Positions 13,286-20,044 of a DNA stretch of 29,660 bases are shown here, in pieces; positions within the stretch are counted from its first letter, which is position 1, and every line of letters begins with the position of its first letter. The position numbers and the translations under genes were made by a program. Source of the DNA: a virus. The notes beneath the pieces were generated by a model, which searched no databases, was not told the origin of the DNA, and worked only from the letters and a program-made list of their open reading frames with translations. The stretch covers positions 1 to 29,660 of IMG/VR virus record IMGVR_UViG_3300036944_000382; one strand, given 5' to 3'.

Positions 13286-13287
13286 AA
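13207..13287 (+). CDS. Possible leader peptide, 26 residues
   Basis: An open frame beginning MIYLKTFLIILSGVVATTTK, hydrophobic then basic, stopping 3 bases before the primase/helicase ATG. It runs through the whole hairpin 13233-13277, so its translation would melt that hairpin. Three Thr codons in a row fall in the loop. It may be an attenuator leader peptide, a tiny membrane protein, or chance. Confidence 0.35.
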   Translation: MIYLKTFLIILSGVVATTTKPKGFIF

Positions 13288-13290
13288 TTT

Positions 13291-15678
13291 ATGAATGTAA
13301 CTATTTACAAAAAAGCTACCGACGTCTCCAATGGTTTTACTAAAGACGTTTTCTTTTGTCTTGAAAGGATAAAGCAAGGTAAGAGTAAAGAAATGGTTGA
13401 GCAACTTCGGTTGATGCCAAAAGAGGAATATGACAAAAGCAAATCCAAACTTCCTGGAGTATGTTTTAACGGTGTATTCGAGTATCGTTCTTTAACAGGA
13501 ATCAAAGAGCATTCGGGATTGATTATTTTGGATTTTGACAAATTCAATACCAATCATGATGCTATCAATTTTCGCGACTCGATTTCAGATGACGAGTTTA
13601 TTTTTGCTACTTGGATTTCCCCAAGCGGTAAAGGTGTAAAAGCGTTGGTTAAAATTCCTGCATCAATTGAAAATCACAAGGAGTATTTTAAAGCTCTTAA
13701 AAATTACTTTAATCACTCCAATTGGGATGACTCAGGGAGTGACGTGAGCCGATTTTGCTTTGAGTCATACGATCCTGAATTATTTATAAACCACAACTCA
13801 AAACTTTGGGATACAATTGAGGCACCCGACTTGGTTGATGTTGGAAGTTATGAGGTTTCAATAGCGGTTAAGTCGGACAATATTATTATAAATAACCTGC
13901 TAAAGTGGTTTGATAAGAAATTTCCTTTATCAAATGGCAATAGAAATAATAACGTCTATAAATTGGCCGCAGCTTTTAACGATTTTGGAATCAATAGGTC
14001 GGTGGCCGAGCAAACTTTGTTTCAATTTGAGAGCCAAGATTTTGACCGCAAAGAGATAGCCACTATTTTAAATTCAGCCTATAAAAAATCGGCTAATTTT
14101 GGGACTAAATTTTTTGAGGATTTAACCGTTAAAGAGAAAATTGAAAAACAAATCCGAAGCGGTAAAAATCGCAAGGAGGTAATCGAGTCCAATTCTGAAT
14201 TTGATAAAAAAGACGTTGAGAAATGCATCGATGAAATAAAGGAAGAAATAAGCGTCTCTGACTTTTGGGAATACAATGACAAGGGACGCATATCTTTAAA
14301 GCCTCACAAGTTTAAATTTTGGCTGCAACAAAACAATTTTTATAAGTACTTCCCAACCAACACCAGTACTTTTACATTCATAAAAATTGAGCAAAATTTG
14401 GTTGAGGAGACAAGCGAAAAACGAATTAAAGATTTTGTATTGAACAATTTACTCTCCAGGGACGATATTGGTTTCACTCCTTACGACTTTATGGCATCGT
14501 CAAATAAATACTTCCAAAGTGATTTCCTTGCTTTGCTTGAATCAACGGAAGTAAATATAAAAGAAGACACCCAAGAGGAGTGCTTTTTATACTTCAACAA
14601 CTGCGTTGTCCGAGTGACTGACACCGATATATCAAAAATAGATTATATTGACTTAGATGGCTTTGTTTGGAAGCGTCAAATCATAAACCGAGAATATATT
14701 GAAAGCGACCACCATAGCTCGACGTTTAGAAAATTCCTTTGGCTTATTGCAGGGCAAGATGCTGAGAAATATAACTCATTCAAATCGGTAATCGGTTACC
14801 TATTGCATTCGTTTAAGACCTCAGCAAACAATAAAGCCATTATTTTTAACGATGAGACTATCTCGGAAAATCCAAATGGAGGAAGTGGGAAGGGATTATT
14901 TTGGAACGCACTGGCTCAAATGAAAAAAGTCAGCTCGATTGACGGCAAAACTTTTGAATTTACAAAGTCATTTCCTTACCAAACCGTATCAACCGACACG
15001 CAAATACTTGTATTTGATGACGTAAAAAAGAATTTTAATTTTGAGAGCTTATTTTCTTTGATAACCGAAGGAATTACCCTTGAGTATAAAGGGCAAGACG
15101 CTATTAAATTACCTGTAACTAAAAGCCCTAAAATACTTATTACAACCAATTACACCGTTGGAGGTGTTGGAGGATCGTTTGAGCGTCGAAAGTTTGAGGT
15201 TGAGATGAGCGACTACTTTAGTTTTAAGCACACTCCAGTAGATGAGTTTGGGCATTTATTGTTTGACGATTGGGATGCTGATGAGTGGTTTAAGTTTGAC
15301 AATTTTATGATTAATTGCGTTCAATTTTACTTACAAAATGGATTGACTAAACACGACTTTAAAAACTTGGAAGTTCGAAAATTTATCAAAAATACTTGCT
15401 TTGAGTTTTACGAATGGAGCAAGCCTGATCAAGATGGAAAAAATGAAAATATCGAGTTTAACGTTCGCTGCAATAAGCAAAGTTACTACGACAATTTTGT
15501 AAATGAATACCCAGATTTTAGAACCTACAAGCTCTCACAAAAGAGATTTTCACAATGGATTGAACACTATTGCAAATTTTATGATTATAAATACTTAACA
15601 GGCAAATCAAACGGCGACCGCTGGTTTGAAATTGTAAACGAAAATTATAAAACTGAGAACGATGAAATATATTTTTAA
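13291..15678 (+). CDS. Primase (BT4734-like N-terminus) fused to SF3 helicase
   Basis: A 795-residue replication protein. Residues 50-175 match the BT4734/VirE-N type domain related to archaeo-eukaryotic primases (GVFEYRSLTGIKEHSGLIIL, D-F-D-K-F, S-P-S-G-K-G-V-K-A-L-V, D-S-G-S-D-V-S-R-F-C-F). The C-terminal part is a superfamily 3 helicase: Walker A G-G-S-G-K-G (530-535), Walker B I-L-V-F-D-D (aspartates 576-577) and motif C I-L-I-T-T-N (615-620), followed by an F-E-R-R segment. It would prime and unwind DNA at the phage origin, which probably lies just upstream. It is the first gene of the second early operon, overlaps the nuclease gene by 17 bases, and is preceded by a structured leader. 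Confidence 0.88.
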   Translation: MNVTIYKKATDVSNGFTKDVFFCLERIKQGKSKEMVEQLRLMPKEEYDKSKSKLPGVCFNGVFEYRSLTGIKEHSGLIILDFDKFNTNHDAINFRDSISDDEFIFATWISPSGKGVKALVKIPASIENHKEYFKALKNYFNHSNWDDSGSDVSRFCFESYDPELFINHNSKLWDTIEAPDLVDVGSYEVSIAVKSDNIIINNLLKWFDKKFPLSNGNRNNNVYKLAAAFNDFGINRSVAEQTLFQFESQDFDRKEIATILNSAYKKSANFGTKFFEDLTVKEKIEKQIRSGKNRKEVIESNSEFDKKDVEKCIDEIKEEISVSDFWEYNDKGRISLKPHKFKFWLQQNNFYKYFPTNTSTFTFIKIEQNLVEETSEKRIKDFVLNNLLSRDDIGFTPYDFMASSNKYFQSDFLALLESTEVNIKEDTQEECFLYFNNCVVRVTDTDISKIDYIDLDGFVWKRQIINREYIESDHHSSTFRKFLWLIAGQDAEKYNSFKSVIGYLLHSFKTSANNKAIIFNDETISENPNGGSGKGLFWNALAQMKKVSSIDGKTFEFTKSFPYQTVSTDTQILVFDDVKKNFNFESLFSLITEGITLEYKGQDAIKLPVTKSPKILITTNYTVGGVGGSFERRKFEVEMSDYFSFKHTPVDEFGHLLFDDWDADEWFKFDNFMINCVQFYLQNGLTKHDFKNLEVRKFIKNTCFEFYEWSKPDQDGKNENIEFNVRCNKQSYYDNFVNEYPDFRTYKLSQKRFSQWIEHYCKFYDYKYLTGKSNGDRWFEIVNENYKTENDEIYF

Positions 15679-16174
15679 AGCAAAAGAGCAAGTTTATAAC
15701 GGTGTAAAATTTAGAAGTACACTTGAGGCAAGATGGGCAATATTTTTTGATGCCTGCGGATTGAATTGGGTTTATGAGCCTGAATGTTTTGAGTTAGATG
15801 CAGGAAATTATACACCTGATTTTTATTTAAAAAAATATGATTTGTTTGTTGAAATTAAACCAAATTTAGATTGGCATAATGATGATAATGATTTTAATAG
15901 GTATGTACAATTTCCAAAAGAATTGCTTATTTTATCAGTTCCATTTCCATCAATTTGCGAAACAAGTGCTTTATTTAGACCTGAGAATGAAAAGTATAAT
16001 GAGTTTGGCGAAATATGTCGTTATGAAATGTATAATCGTGGTAATTTTTGCCCTAATCATAAACATGAGCCATTTTTTTTTACTTTTTTTAATATGTTAG
16101 GTTATGATAATGATTATTTTAAAGATCAATATATAAATGAAATTAATGCAGTAAAAAAACACCGATTTTTTTAA
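15662..16174 (+). CDS. PD-(D/E)XK nuclease
   Basis: A 170-residue protein with a small endonuclease core: R-S-T-L-E-A-R-W (E22), Y-T-P-D-F-Y-L (D53) and F-V-E-I-K-P (E64, K66), in the order E...PD...ExK of Holliday-junction-resolvase and phage T7-endonuclease-like enzymes. The C-terminal 80 residues carry C-P-N-H-K-H, which might bind metal. The DNA is clearly more AT-rich, with different codons, than the flanking primase and SF2 helicase genes, suggesting separate acquisition. It overlaps the primase gene by 17 bases and the helicase gene by 1 base. Likely roles are resolution of replication intermediates or a free-standing mobile endonuclease. Confidence 0.78.
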   Translation: MKYIFKAKEQVYNGVKFRSTLEARWAIFFDACGLNWVYEPECFELDAGNYTPDFYLKKYDLFVEIKPNLDWHNDDNDFNRYVQFPKELLILSVPFPSICETSALFRPENEKYNEFGEICRYEMYNRGNFCPNHKHEPFFFTFFNMLGYDNDYFKDQYINEINAVKKHRFF

Positions 16175-17391
16175 TGGAACTACGTGACTACCAAACAAAA
16201 ATCTCAGCTGAGGCGGTTGAGATTTTACGAAATAAACACATCGTGTATTTGGCGATGGAGGTGCGCACTGGCAAGAGTTTGACCGCTTTAAATACGGCGC
16301 AACTTTACGGGGCAAAAAAAGTATTGTTTTTAACAAAAAAGAAGGCTATCTCCTCTATCCAGTGGGACTACGACAACTTCGGGTTTACGTTTGATTTATC
16401 CATCATTAACGATGAATCGATGCACTTAGTGACGGGAAATTTCGACTTAATCATACATGACGAACATCACAGGTATGGTGCATTTCCTAAGCCTAACGCA
16501 ACGGCCAAAGAGTTTAAGAAACGATTTTCTAAACTACCGATGATATTCCTAAGCGGTACGCCAACACCCGAGTCATATTCTCAATGGTACCATCAATTTT
16601 GGGTAAGTGATTATTCGCCCTATAAAAACTATGCGAATTTTTATAAGTGGGCCGCTGAGTACGTCGACATAAAGGAGAAACGTTTAGGCTATGCCGTTGT
16701 AAAGGACTACTCAAATGCAAAAGAGAATCTCGTACGAAGATCCACACGGCCGTATATTATAACTTTCACACAAAAGGAGGCAGGGTTTACGACCAGCGTT
16801 AACGAGATGGTACTGGAGTGCGAGATGCAGCCAATCACTTACGAGGTTATTCGCAGACTTAAGAAGGACTTGATAGTTCGCAACGGACAAGGGCAGGTTA
16901 TTTTAGGGGATACAGGCGTTAAGTTGATGCAAAAAATGCACCAACTGTCAAGCGGTACTTGTAAGTTCGAAGACGGAACGAGCAAAGTAATCGACGACTC
17001 AAAGGCAAGGTTTATAAAAGAAAAGTTTCAAGGCGAGAAAATCGCAATATTTTATAAATTCAAGGCTGAATGGGACGCGCTGCTGCAAGTATTTGGAGCA
17101 GATTACTTGACAAATTCAGTTGAGGAGTTTGACTCGACCGATAAAAACATTGCCCTTCAGATACTTTCCGGAAGGGAAGGCGTCTCTTTAAAAAACGCAA
17201 AGTATCTCGTTTACTATAATATCGATTTTAGCGCGACGAGTTACTGGCAAAGCCGTGCGAGGCTAACTACAAAAGAGCGTTTAAATAACGAGGTCTTTTG
17301 GATATTCTCAAAAGGCGGTATCGAATACGATATTTATAAAACCGTGCAACAAAAAAAAGACTTTACACTTGCGATATTTAAAAAACTTTGA
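16174..17391 (+). CDS. SF2 DNA helicase (DEAD/SNF2-like)
   Basis: A 405-residue helicase. It has an N-terminal L-R-D-Y-Q segment, Walker A M-E-V-R-T-G-K-S (K34), a D-E-H-H box (96-99) in place of DEAH, motif III S-G-T-P-T-P (127-132), and motif VI Q-S-R-A-R near 359-363. The compact length and lack of extra domains match phage recombination or replication helicases. It may act in fork restart or branch migration with the nuclease encoded next to it. It is the last gene of the second early operon; a promoter-like box and a terminator follow immediately. Confidence 0.85.
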   Translation: MELRDYQTKISAEAVEILRNKHIVYLAMEVRTGKSLTALNTAQLYGAKKVLFLTKKKAISSIQWDYDNFGFTFDLSIINDESMHLVTGNFDLIIHDEHHRYGAFPKPNATAKEFKKRFSKLPMIFLSGTPTPESYSQWYHQFWVSDYSPYKNYANFYKWAAEYVDIKEKRLGYAVVKDYSNAKENLVRRSTRPYIITFTQKEAGFTTSVNEMVLECEMQPITYEVIRRLKKDLIVRNGQGQVILGDTGVKLMQKMHQLSSGTCKFEDGTSKVIDDSKARFIKEKFQGEKIAIFYKFKAEWDALLQVFGADYLTNSVEEFDSTDKNIALQILSGREGVSLKNAKYLVYYNIDFSATSYWQSRARLTTKERLNNEVFWIFSKGGIEYDIYKTVQQKKDFTLAIFKKL

Positions 17392-17399
17392 TATATTTG
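17369..17399 (+). promoter_or_regulatory. Promoter-like box just before a terminator
   Basis: TTG at 17369-17371 and TATATTTG at 17392-17399 are 20 bases apart. The terminator at 17432-17461 lies only about 30 bases downstream, so any transcript would be a short RNA without a gene. It may be a real small-RNA promoter or a chance match in AT-rich DNA. Confidence 0.35.
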
Positions 17400-17431
17400 T
17401 TCTGATTAAAAACATTTTCATTTATAAAAGG

Positions 17432-17461
17432 ATCTCGTATGCCAGTACGAGATTTTTTTTT
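17432..17461 (+). terminator. Intrinsic terminator of the second early operon
   Basis: ATCTCGTA (17432-17439) and TACGAGAT (17446-17453) form a perfect 8-bp stem with a 6-nt loop, followed by nine T (17453-17461). Confidence 0.92.
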
Positions 17462-17488
17462 GTTATTTAAAATAAATTTGTATATTTG
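17458..17488 (+). promoter_or_regulatory. Bacteroidetes-type promoter for the nuclease/sigma/terminase operon
   Basis: TTTTG at 17458-17462 and TATATTTG at 17481-17488, 18 bases apart, match -33 and -7 boxes. The -33 element shares bases with the T run of the preceding terminator. The start of transcription would fall at or near 17492, the first base of the pairing arm of the leader. Confidence 0.75.
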
Positions 17489-17491
17489 ACC

Positions 17492-17567
17492 ACCGCCAAG
17501 AGAAAACACACAACTAACAACACCCTTCTTTTGCACTTGGCGGTCAATTGAGGGGTGTTTGTTTTTT
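17492..17567 (+). promoter_or_regulatory. Structured 5' leader, attenuator or pseudoknot candidate B
   Basis: Two helices are possible. ACCGCCAAG (17492-17500) is an exact complement of CTTGGCGGT (17536-17544). AACACCCTTC (17519-17528) pairs with GAGGGGTGTT (17550-17559), 10 bp with one G-U, and is followed by TGTTTTTT, as in an intrinsic terminator. The second arm of the first helix lies in the loop of the second, so together they form a pseudoknot, or compete. There is no open frame through it. The gap 17392-17597 holds only this, the terminator and the promoters. Confidence 0.62.
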
Positions 17568-17597
17568 ATATAAGCAAATTTATTTGATTATTCACTT

Positions 17598-17684
17598 ATG
17601 AAATACATACTTATTTTCGCACTATACGAAATGCTTAGACCGTATTTAATTCGATTGTTTCACTACATAATATCACGACTTTGA
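17598..17684 (+). CDS. Tiny membrane protein, 28 residues
   Basis: First open frame after leader B, beginning MKYILIFALYEMLRPYLIRL. It is hydrophobic with interspersed Arg and His, and looks like a short membrane-active helix. Its stop overlaps the TTG start of the nuclease gene by 4 bases, so it may serve mainly to couple translation. Too short for family assignment. Confidence 0.45.
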   Translation: MKYILIFALYEMLRPYLIRLFHYIISRL

Positions 17685-17935
17685 CCGAGCAGCAGATCCA
17701 AACGAAAATTAAACGCAAACTAATTGAGCGCGGGTGGTATGTCACGAAACTGATAAAGACATCGACCAACGGCATTCCTGACCTACTGGCAATCAAATAC
17801 GGCAAGGCGATGTTCATCGAAGTAAAACGCGAAGGCGGGAAGCTATCGCCCATTCAAGAGCTGCGCATTGAGGAACTAAAAGCCGCAGGTGCAATTGTAA
17901 AGATTTGGACTGACTTTGATACTGATTTTAAATAA
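17681..17935 (+). CDS. VRR-NUC domain nuclease
   Basis: An 84-residue single-domain protein. G-I-P-D-L-L (D34) and M-F-I-E-V-K (E47, K49), followed by a G-G-K-L-S-P-I-Q segment, are the signature of the VRR-NUC family of PD-(D/E)XK nucleases, found in phage resolvases and in FAN1. The start is TTG 17681, overlapping the preceding stop; no ATG lies near the N-terminus of the domain. It probably cleaves branched DNA before packaging, in keeping with its place upstream of the terminase genes. Confidence 0.82.
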   Translation: MTEQQIQTKIKRKLIERGWYVTKLIKTSTNGIPDLLAIKYGKAMFIEVKREGGKLSPIQELRIEELKAAGAIVKIWTDFDTDFK

Positions 17936-17948
17936 AACAACCCTGACT

Positions 17949-18149
17949 ATGACACCAAAAGAAAAAGCAGATGAATTAGTAGGCAAATTTTATGTAAATA
18001 TCCCTTTGAGAGATTGTGATAATAAAAGACCTCATAAATTAGCATTAATAGCAGTTGATTTAATAATTTATCATACTGAAGAGGATAGCAGTAATATTGA
18101 TTTATATGAATTTTATTTAGAAGTTAAAAACGAAATCAAACTATTATGA
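17949..18149 (+). CDS. Hypothetical small early protein
   Basis: A 66-residue protein starting at ATG 17949 (MTPKEKADELVGKFYVNIPL), with a helical middle (HKLALIAVDLIIYHTEE) and an acidic helical end. Its codons are more AT-rich than those of its neighbours. It overlaps the next gene by 4 bases. The same MTPK start occurs in the next gene, though the remaining sequences differ. No family is recognised with confidence. Confidence 0.6.
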   Translation: MTPKEKADELVGKFYVNIPLRDCDNKRPHKLALIAVDLIIYHTEEDSSNIDLYEFYLEVKNEIKLL

Positions 18150-18388
18150 CACCAAAACACTACGACAACCAGCAGCAATACGATGTCATTGATATAATCA
18201 AGGATTACGACCTCAACTTTAACGAGGGTAATGCAGTCAAGTATATCGTAAGGGCAAGACGCAAAGGCGCACACCTTGAAGACCTACGCAAAGCGATGCA
18301 CTACCTCGACCGCGAAATCATACACCACGAGGCTAAACTAAAATTAAAAATAAATGAGAGCAGGATCAAAAATATACAAAGGTCTTGA
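18146..18388 (+). CDS. DUF3310 family protein
   Basis: An 80-residue protein matching the small phage family DUF3310: an early H-Y, then Y-D-V-I-D-I-I-K-D-Y, N-F-N-E-G-N-A-V-K-Y-I-V-R, and E-D-L-R-K-A-M-H-Y-L-D-R-E-I. These proteins are widespread in phage replication and nucleotide metabolism regions and are sometimes annotated as nucleotide-kinase-like, but the biochemical activity is not established. Overlaps with both neighbours indicate operon membership. Confidence 0.8.
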   Translation: MTPKHYDNQQQYDVIDIIKDYDLNFNEGNAVKYIVRARRKGAHLEDLRKAMHYLDREIIHHEAKLKLKINESRIKNIQRS

Positions 18389-18545
18389 GGTGCCAATAAC
18401 CGCACCCATGCACATCAATAAGCAAGGGCGAGAGTTTTATATCAGCGGGATTTGTTACAATACCGCTTTTTGCCGTTATATAGATACAGGAGAAATAATT
18501 GAAGTTAAAAGTAACTTGGTATCGAAATATTTAGTAGGTTTGTAG
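18354..18545 (+). CDS. Hypothetical small beta-rich protein
   Basis: A 63-residue basic protein starting at ATG 18354 inside the end of the DUF3310 gene (35-base overlap). Segments KIYKGLEVPITAPMHIN, EFYISGICYN and IIEVKSNLVSKYLVGL suggest a small SH3-like barrel. It ends 4 bases before the next gene. No family is recognised. Confidence 0.58.
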   Translation: MRAGSKIYKGLEVPITAPMHINKQGREFYISGICYNTAFCRYIDTGEIIEVKSNLVSKYLVGL

Positions 18546-18549
18546 CGAT

Positions 18550-18783
18550 ATGGTAAAACCGCACACTATAAGTACACAAATGTGGCTTGAACAAGAGGAC
18601 GATGATCTTGGAATGGGTGGGAGCTTTGTCGAGTTTCGAATAATGGTTGACGCAATTAACGGCTACTGGGTTGAGAACGAAAGCGAGATTTGTATCGTAG
18701 TGCAAGGAACGGTCTACTATGTCGAGAATAACGAGGCTCTATTGCTTTTTTTATCGGAATATTTTAATCCTATGACCCTGTAA
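18550..18783 (+). CDS. Hypothetical small acidic protein
   Basis: A 77-residue acidic protein with an E-Q-E-D-D-D-L-G-M-G-G segment, then strands (FVEFRIMVDAINGYWV, ICIVVQGTVYYV) and a C-terminal helix (NEALLLFLSEYF). It ends in a TAATG junction with the sigma factor gene, so the two are probably co-translated. It might be a partner or regulator of the sigma factor, but only the junction suggests this. Confidence 0.58.
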   Translation: MVKPHTISTQMWLEQEDDDLGMGGSFVEFRIMVDAINGYWVENESEICIVVQGTVYYVENNEALLLFLSEYFNPMTL

Positions 18784-19208
18784 TGCTCAAGGAATTAGCC
18801 AAAAAAGATGCCCAATGGCGCAAGATGGCTTTCCAAATATGCAAAGACAAGGACTTGGCCGACGAGTTAGTACAGGAAATGTATCTTAAATTGTATCAAA
18901 ATACCAATCTAATAAAAGAAGGGTATATATATACAGTTCTAAGAAACCTATTCTATGATTATGCAAAGCAGCAAAAGGATATAATAGTAGATTTTAGTAA
19001 TATCGAGATTGAGGACACTGAATACATCGAGCCAGTTGATTACTTTCAACTTATGAAAGGGTTAACTTGGTACGAGCGCACAATGTTTGAGCTTTCAACT
19101 TTGGTCGGTCAACGTGAACTTAGCCGTCAAACAGGCATACATTTACAAACTATCCATCGAGTTAATAAGATGGTAAAATCTAAAATAAATGGCAAAAAGA
19201 AGAACTAA
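18783..19208 (+). CDS. Phage sigma-70-like (ECF-type) RNA polymerase sigma factor
   Basis: A 141-residue protein. Residues 26-66 resemble sigma region 2, with A-D-E-L-V-Q-E-M-Y-L-K-L and Y-I-Y-T-V-L-R-N-L-F-Y-D-Y-A-K, the -10 recognition and polymerase-binding helices. Residues 92-134 resemble region 4: ERTMFELSTLVGQRELSRQT followed by G-I-H-L-Q-T-I-H-R-V-N-K, a helix-turn-helix for the -35 element. Only these two regions are present, as in ECF factors. Short sigma-like proteins upstream of terminase genes recur in Bacteroidetes phages. It probably directs host polymerase to late genes; the element shared by 1791, 21408 and 28787 is the natural target candidate. The target is inferred. Confidence 0.75.
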   Translation: MLKELAKKDAQWRKMAFQICKDKDLADELVQEMYLKLYQNTNLIKEGYIYTVLRNLFYDYAKQQKDIIVDFSNIEIEDTEYIEPVDYFQLMKGLTWYERTMFELSTLVGQRELSRQTGIHLQTIHRVNKMVKSKINGKKKN

Positions 19209-19563
19209 AAAAGAAATACAAGGTCTTGGCGATGTTATCGCTAATATTACCAACTCAGTTGGGATTGAGCCTTGCGAGGGTTGCAAAGAGCGTCAATTCG
19301 GACTGAATCGTTTATTTAATTTCAAAAGAGTTAAAAGCGAGATGTCAGCAGAAGACAAAGAATCATTTAAAAGCTTCCTCGACCTTAAAGGGCAACGCGT
19401 AATCGATGGAAAACGTACTGAGTTAAACTTTGACGACGTGACCTATTTAAACGCCTTATATCTCAAATACTTTGGTTTAGACAATAGCAATTGCCCTAAC
19501 TGCTCAAAAGTACATTTGCAAATGATCAAAGATTTATACAAATTGTATAATTATGAAGGATAA
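19189..19563 (+). CDS. Zinc-ribbon-like protein upstream of terminase
   Basis: A 124-residue basic protein with C-E-G-C near residue 29 and C-P-N-C near residue 103, two CxxC knuckles that could bind one zinc ion although far apart. The N-terminus is very basic (MAKRRTKKEIQGLG). It overlaps the sigma factor gene by 20 bases and the next gene by 11 bases. Proteins of this type often precede terminase genes in Bacteroidetes phages. A role in packaging or transcription is possible, but only metal binding is suggested by the sequence. Confidence 0.65.
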   Translation: MAKRRTKKEIQGLGDVIANITNSVGIEPCEGCKERQFGLNRLFNFKRVKSEMSAEDKESFKSFLDLKGQRVIDGKRTELNFDDVTYLNALYLKYFGLDNSNCPNCSKVHLQMIKDLYKLYNYEG

Positions 19564-19762
19564 CCAATTCAATCTATTGTGTGAATTTTTAGACAAATTA
19601 ATCGACAACAAACCCGAAGACGTTACTCACAACGAGCTTTGGCTTGCACCCAACCTATTTGATATTTTAAAACTCAAGGAATACCGCGATTTTAAGATAC
19701 AAACCGACGAAAATATACCAGTTAACCAAGTTATTATAGGACAATTCAATATTAATAGTTAA
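19553..19762 (+). CDS. Hypothetical small acidic protein
   Basis: A 69-residue protein, helical at the start (QFNLLCEFLDKLIDNKPEDV), then LAPNLFDILKLKEYRDF and a strand-like end (VNQVIIGQFNIN). It overlaps the CxxC protein gene by 11 bases and stops 12 bases before the small terminase gene. No family is recognised. Confidence 0.6.
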   Translation: MKDNQFNLLCEFLDKLIDNKPEDVTHNELWLAPNLFDILKLKEYRDFKIQTDENIPVNQVIIGQFNINS

Positions 19763-19774
19763 TTTGTATTAATT

Positions 19775-20044
19775 ATGGATAATAGAAAAAATAATGGCGG
19801 ACATAGCACAAAAGCAACTCGGCCTGATGACAAAAGAAAAAACAAATTCAAAGAGGAAATAAACGAAGCATTTAATACTGAAGACATTATTCAAGTTTTA
19901 ACAATGCTTAAAATAAAAGCAATCGGAGATCAAGACGTTCCAGCGGCTAAATTGTTTTTAGAGTATACAGTTGGTAAACCTGATCAAACTATCGATGTTG
20001 AAGGAGTTACAATTCCTGTAATTGATATGAGTAAATGGACATAA
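19775..20044 (+). CDS. Terminase small subunit (probable)
   Basis: An 89-residue protein. The basic, Gly/Asn-rich start (N-N-G-G-H-S-T-K-A-T-R-P) is followed by helical segments (FKEEINEAFNTEDIIQVLTM, VPAAKLFLEYTVGKP) like those of short TerS-type proteins of Bacteroidetes phages. It overlaps the large terminase gene by 10 bases. It would recognise the packaging site and stimulate the motor. Short for a TerS; assigned mainly by position and family resemblance. Confidence 0.7.
   Translation: MDNRKNNGGHSTKATRPDDKRKNKFKEEINEAFNTEDIIQVLTMLKIKAIGDQDVPAAKLFLEYTVGKPDQTIDVEGVTIPVIDMSKWT

Noticed and set aside
12923-13290. Integration site (attP) or lysogeny control region
   Set aside because: No integrase, excisionase or repressor gene was found in the complete genome, so the repeats there more likely serve replication or regulation.
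17392-17597. tRNA gene in the structured gap
   Set aside because: The stems do not form a cloverleaf, and no T-loop or anticodon-arm pattern is present; no tRNA was seen elsewhere.
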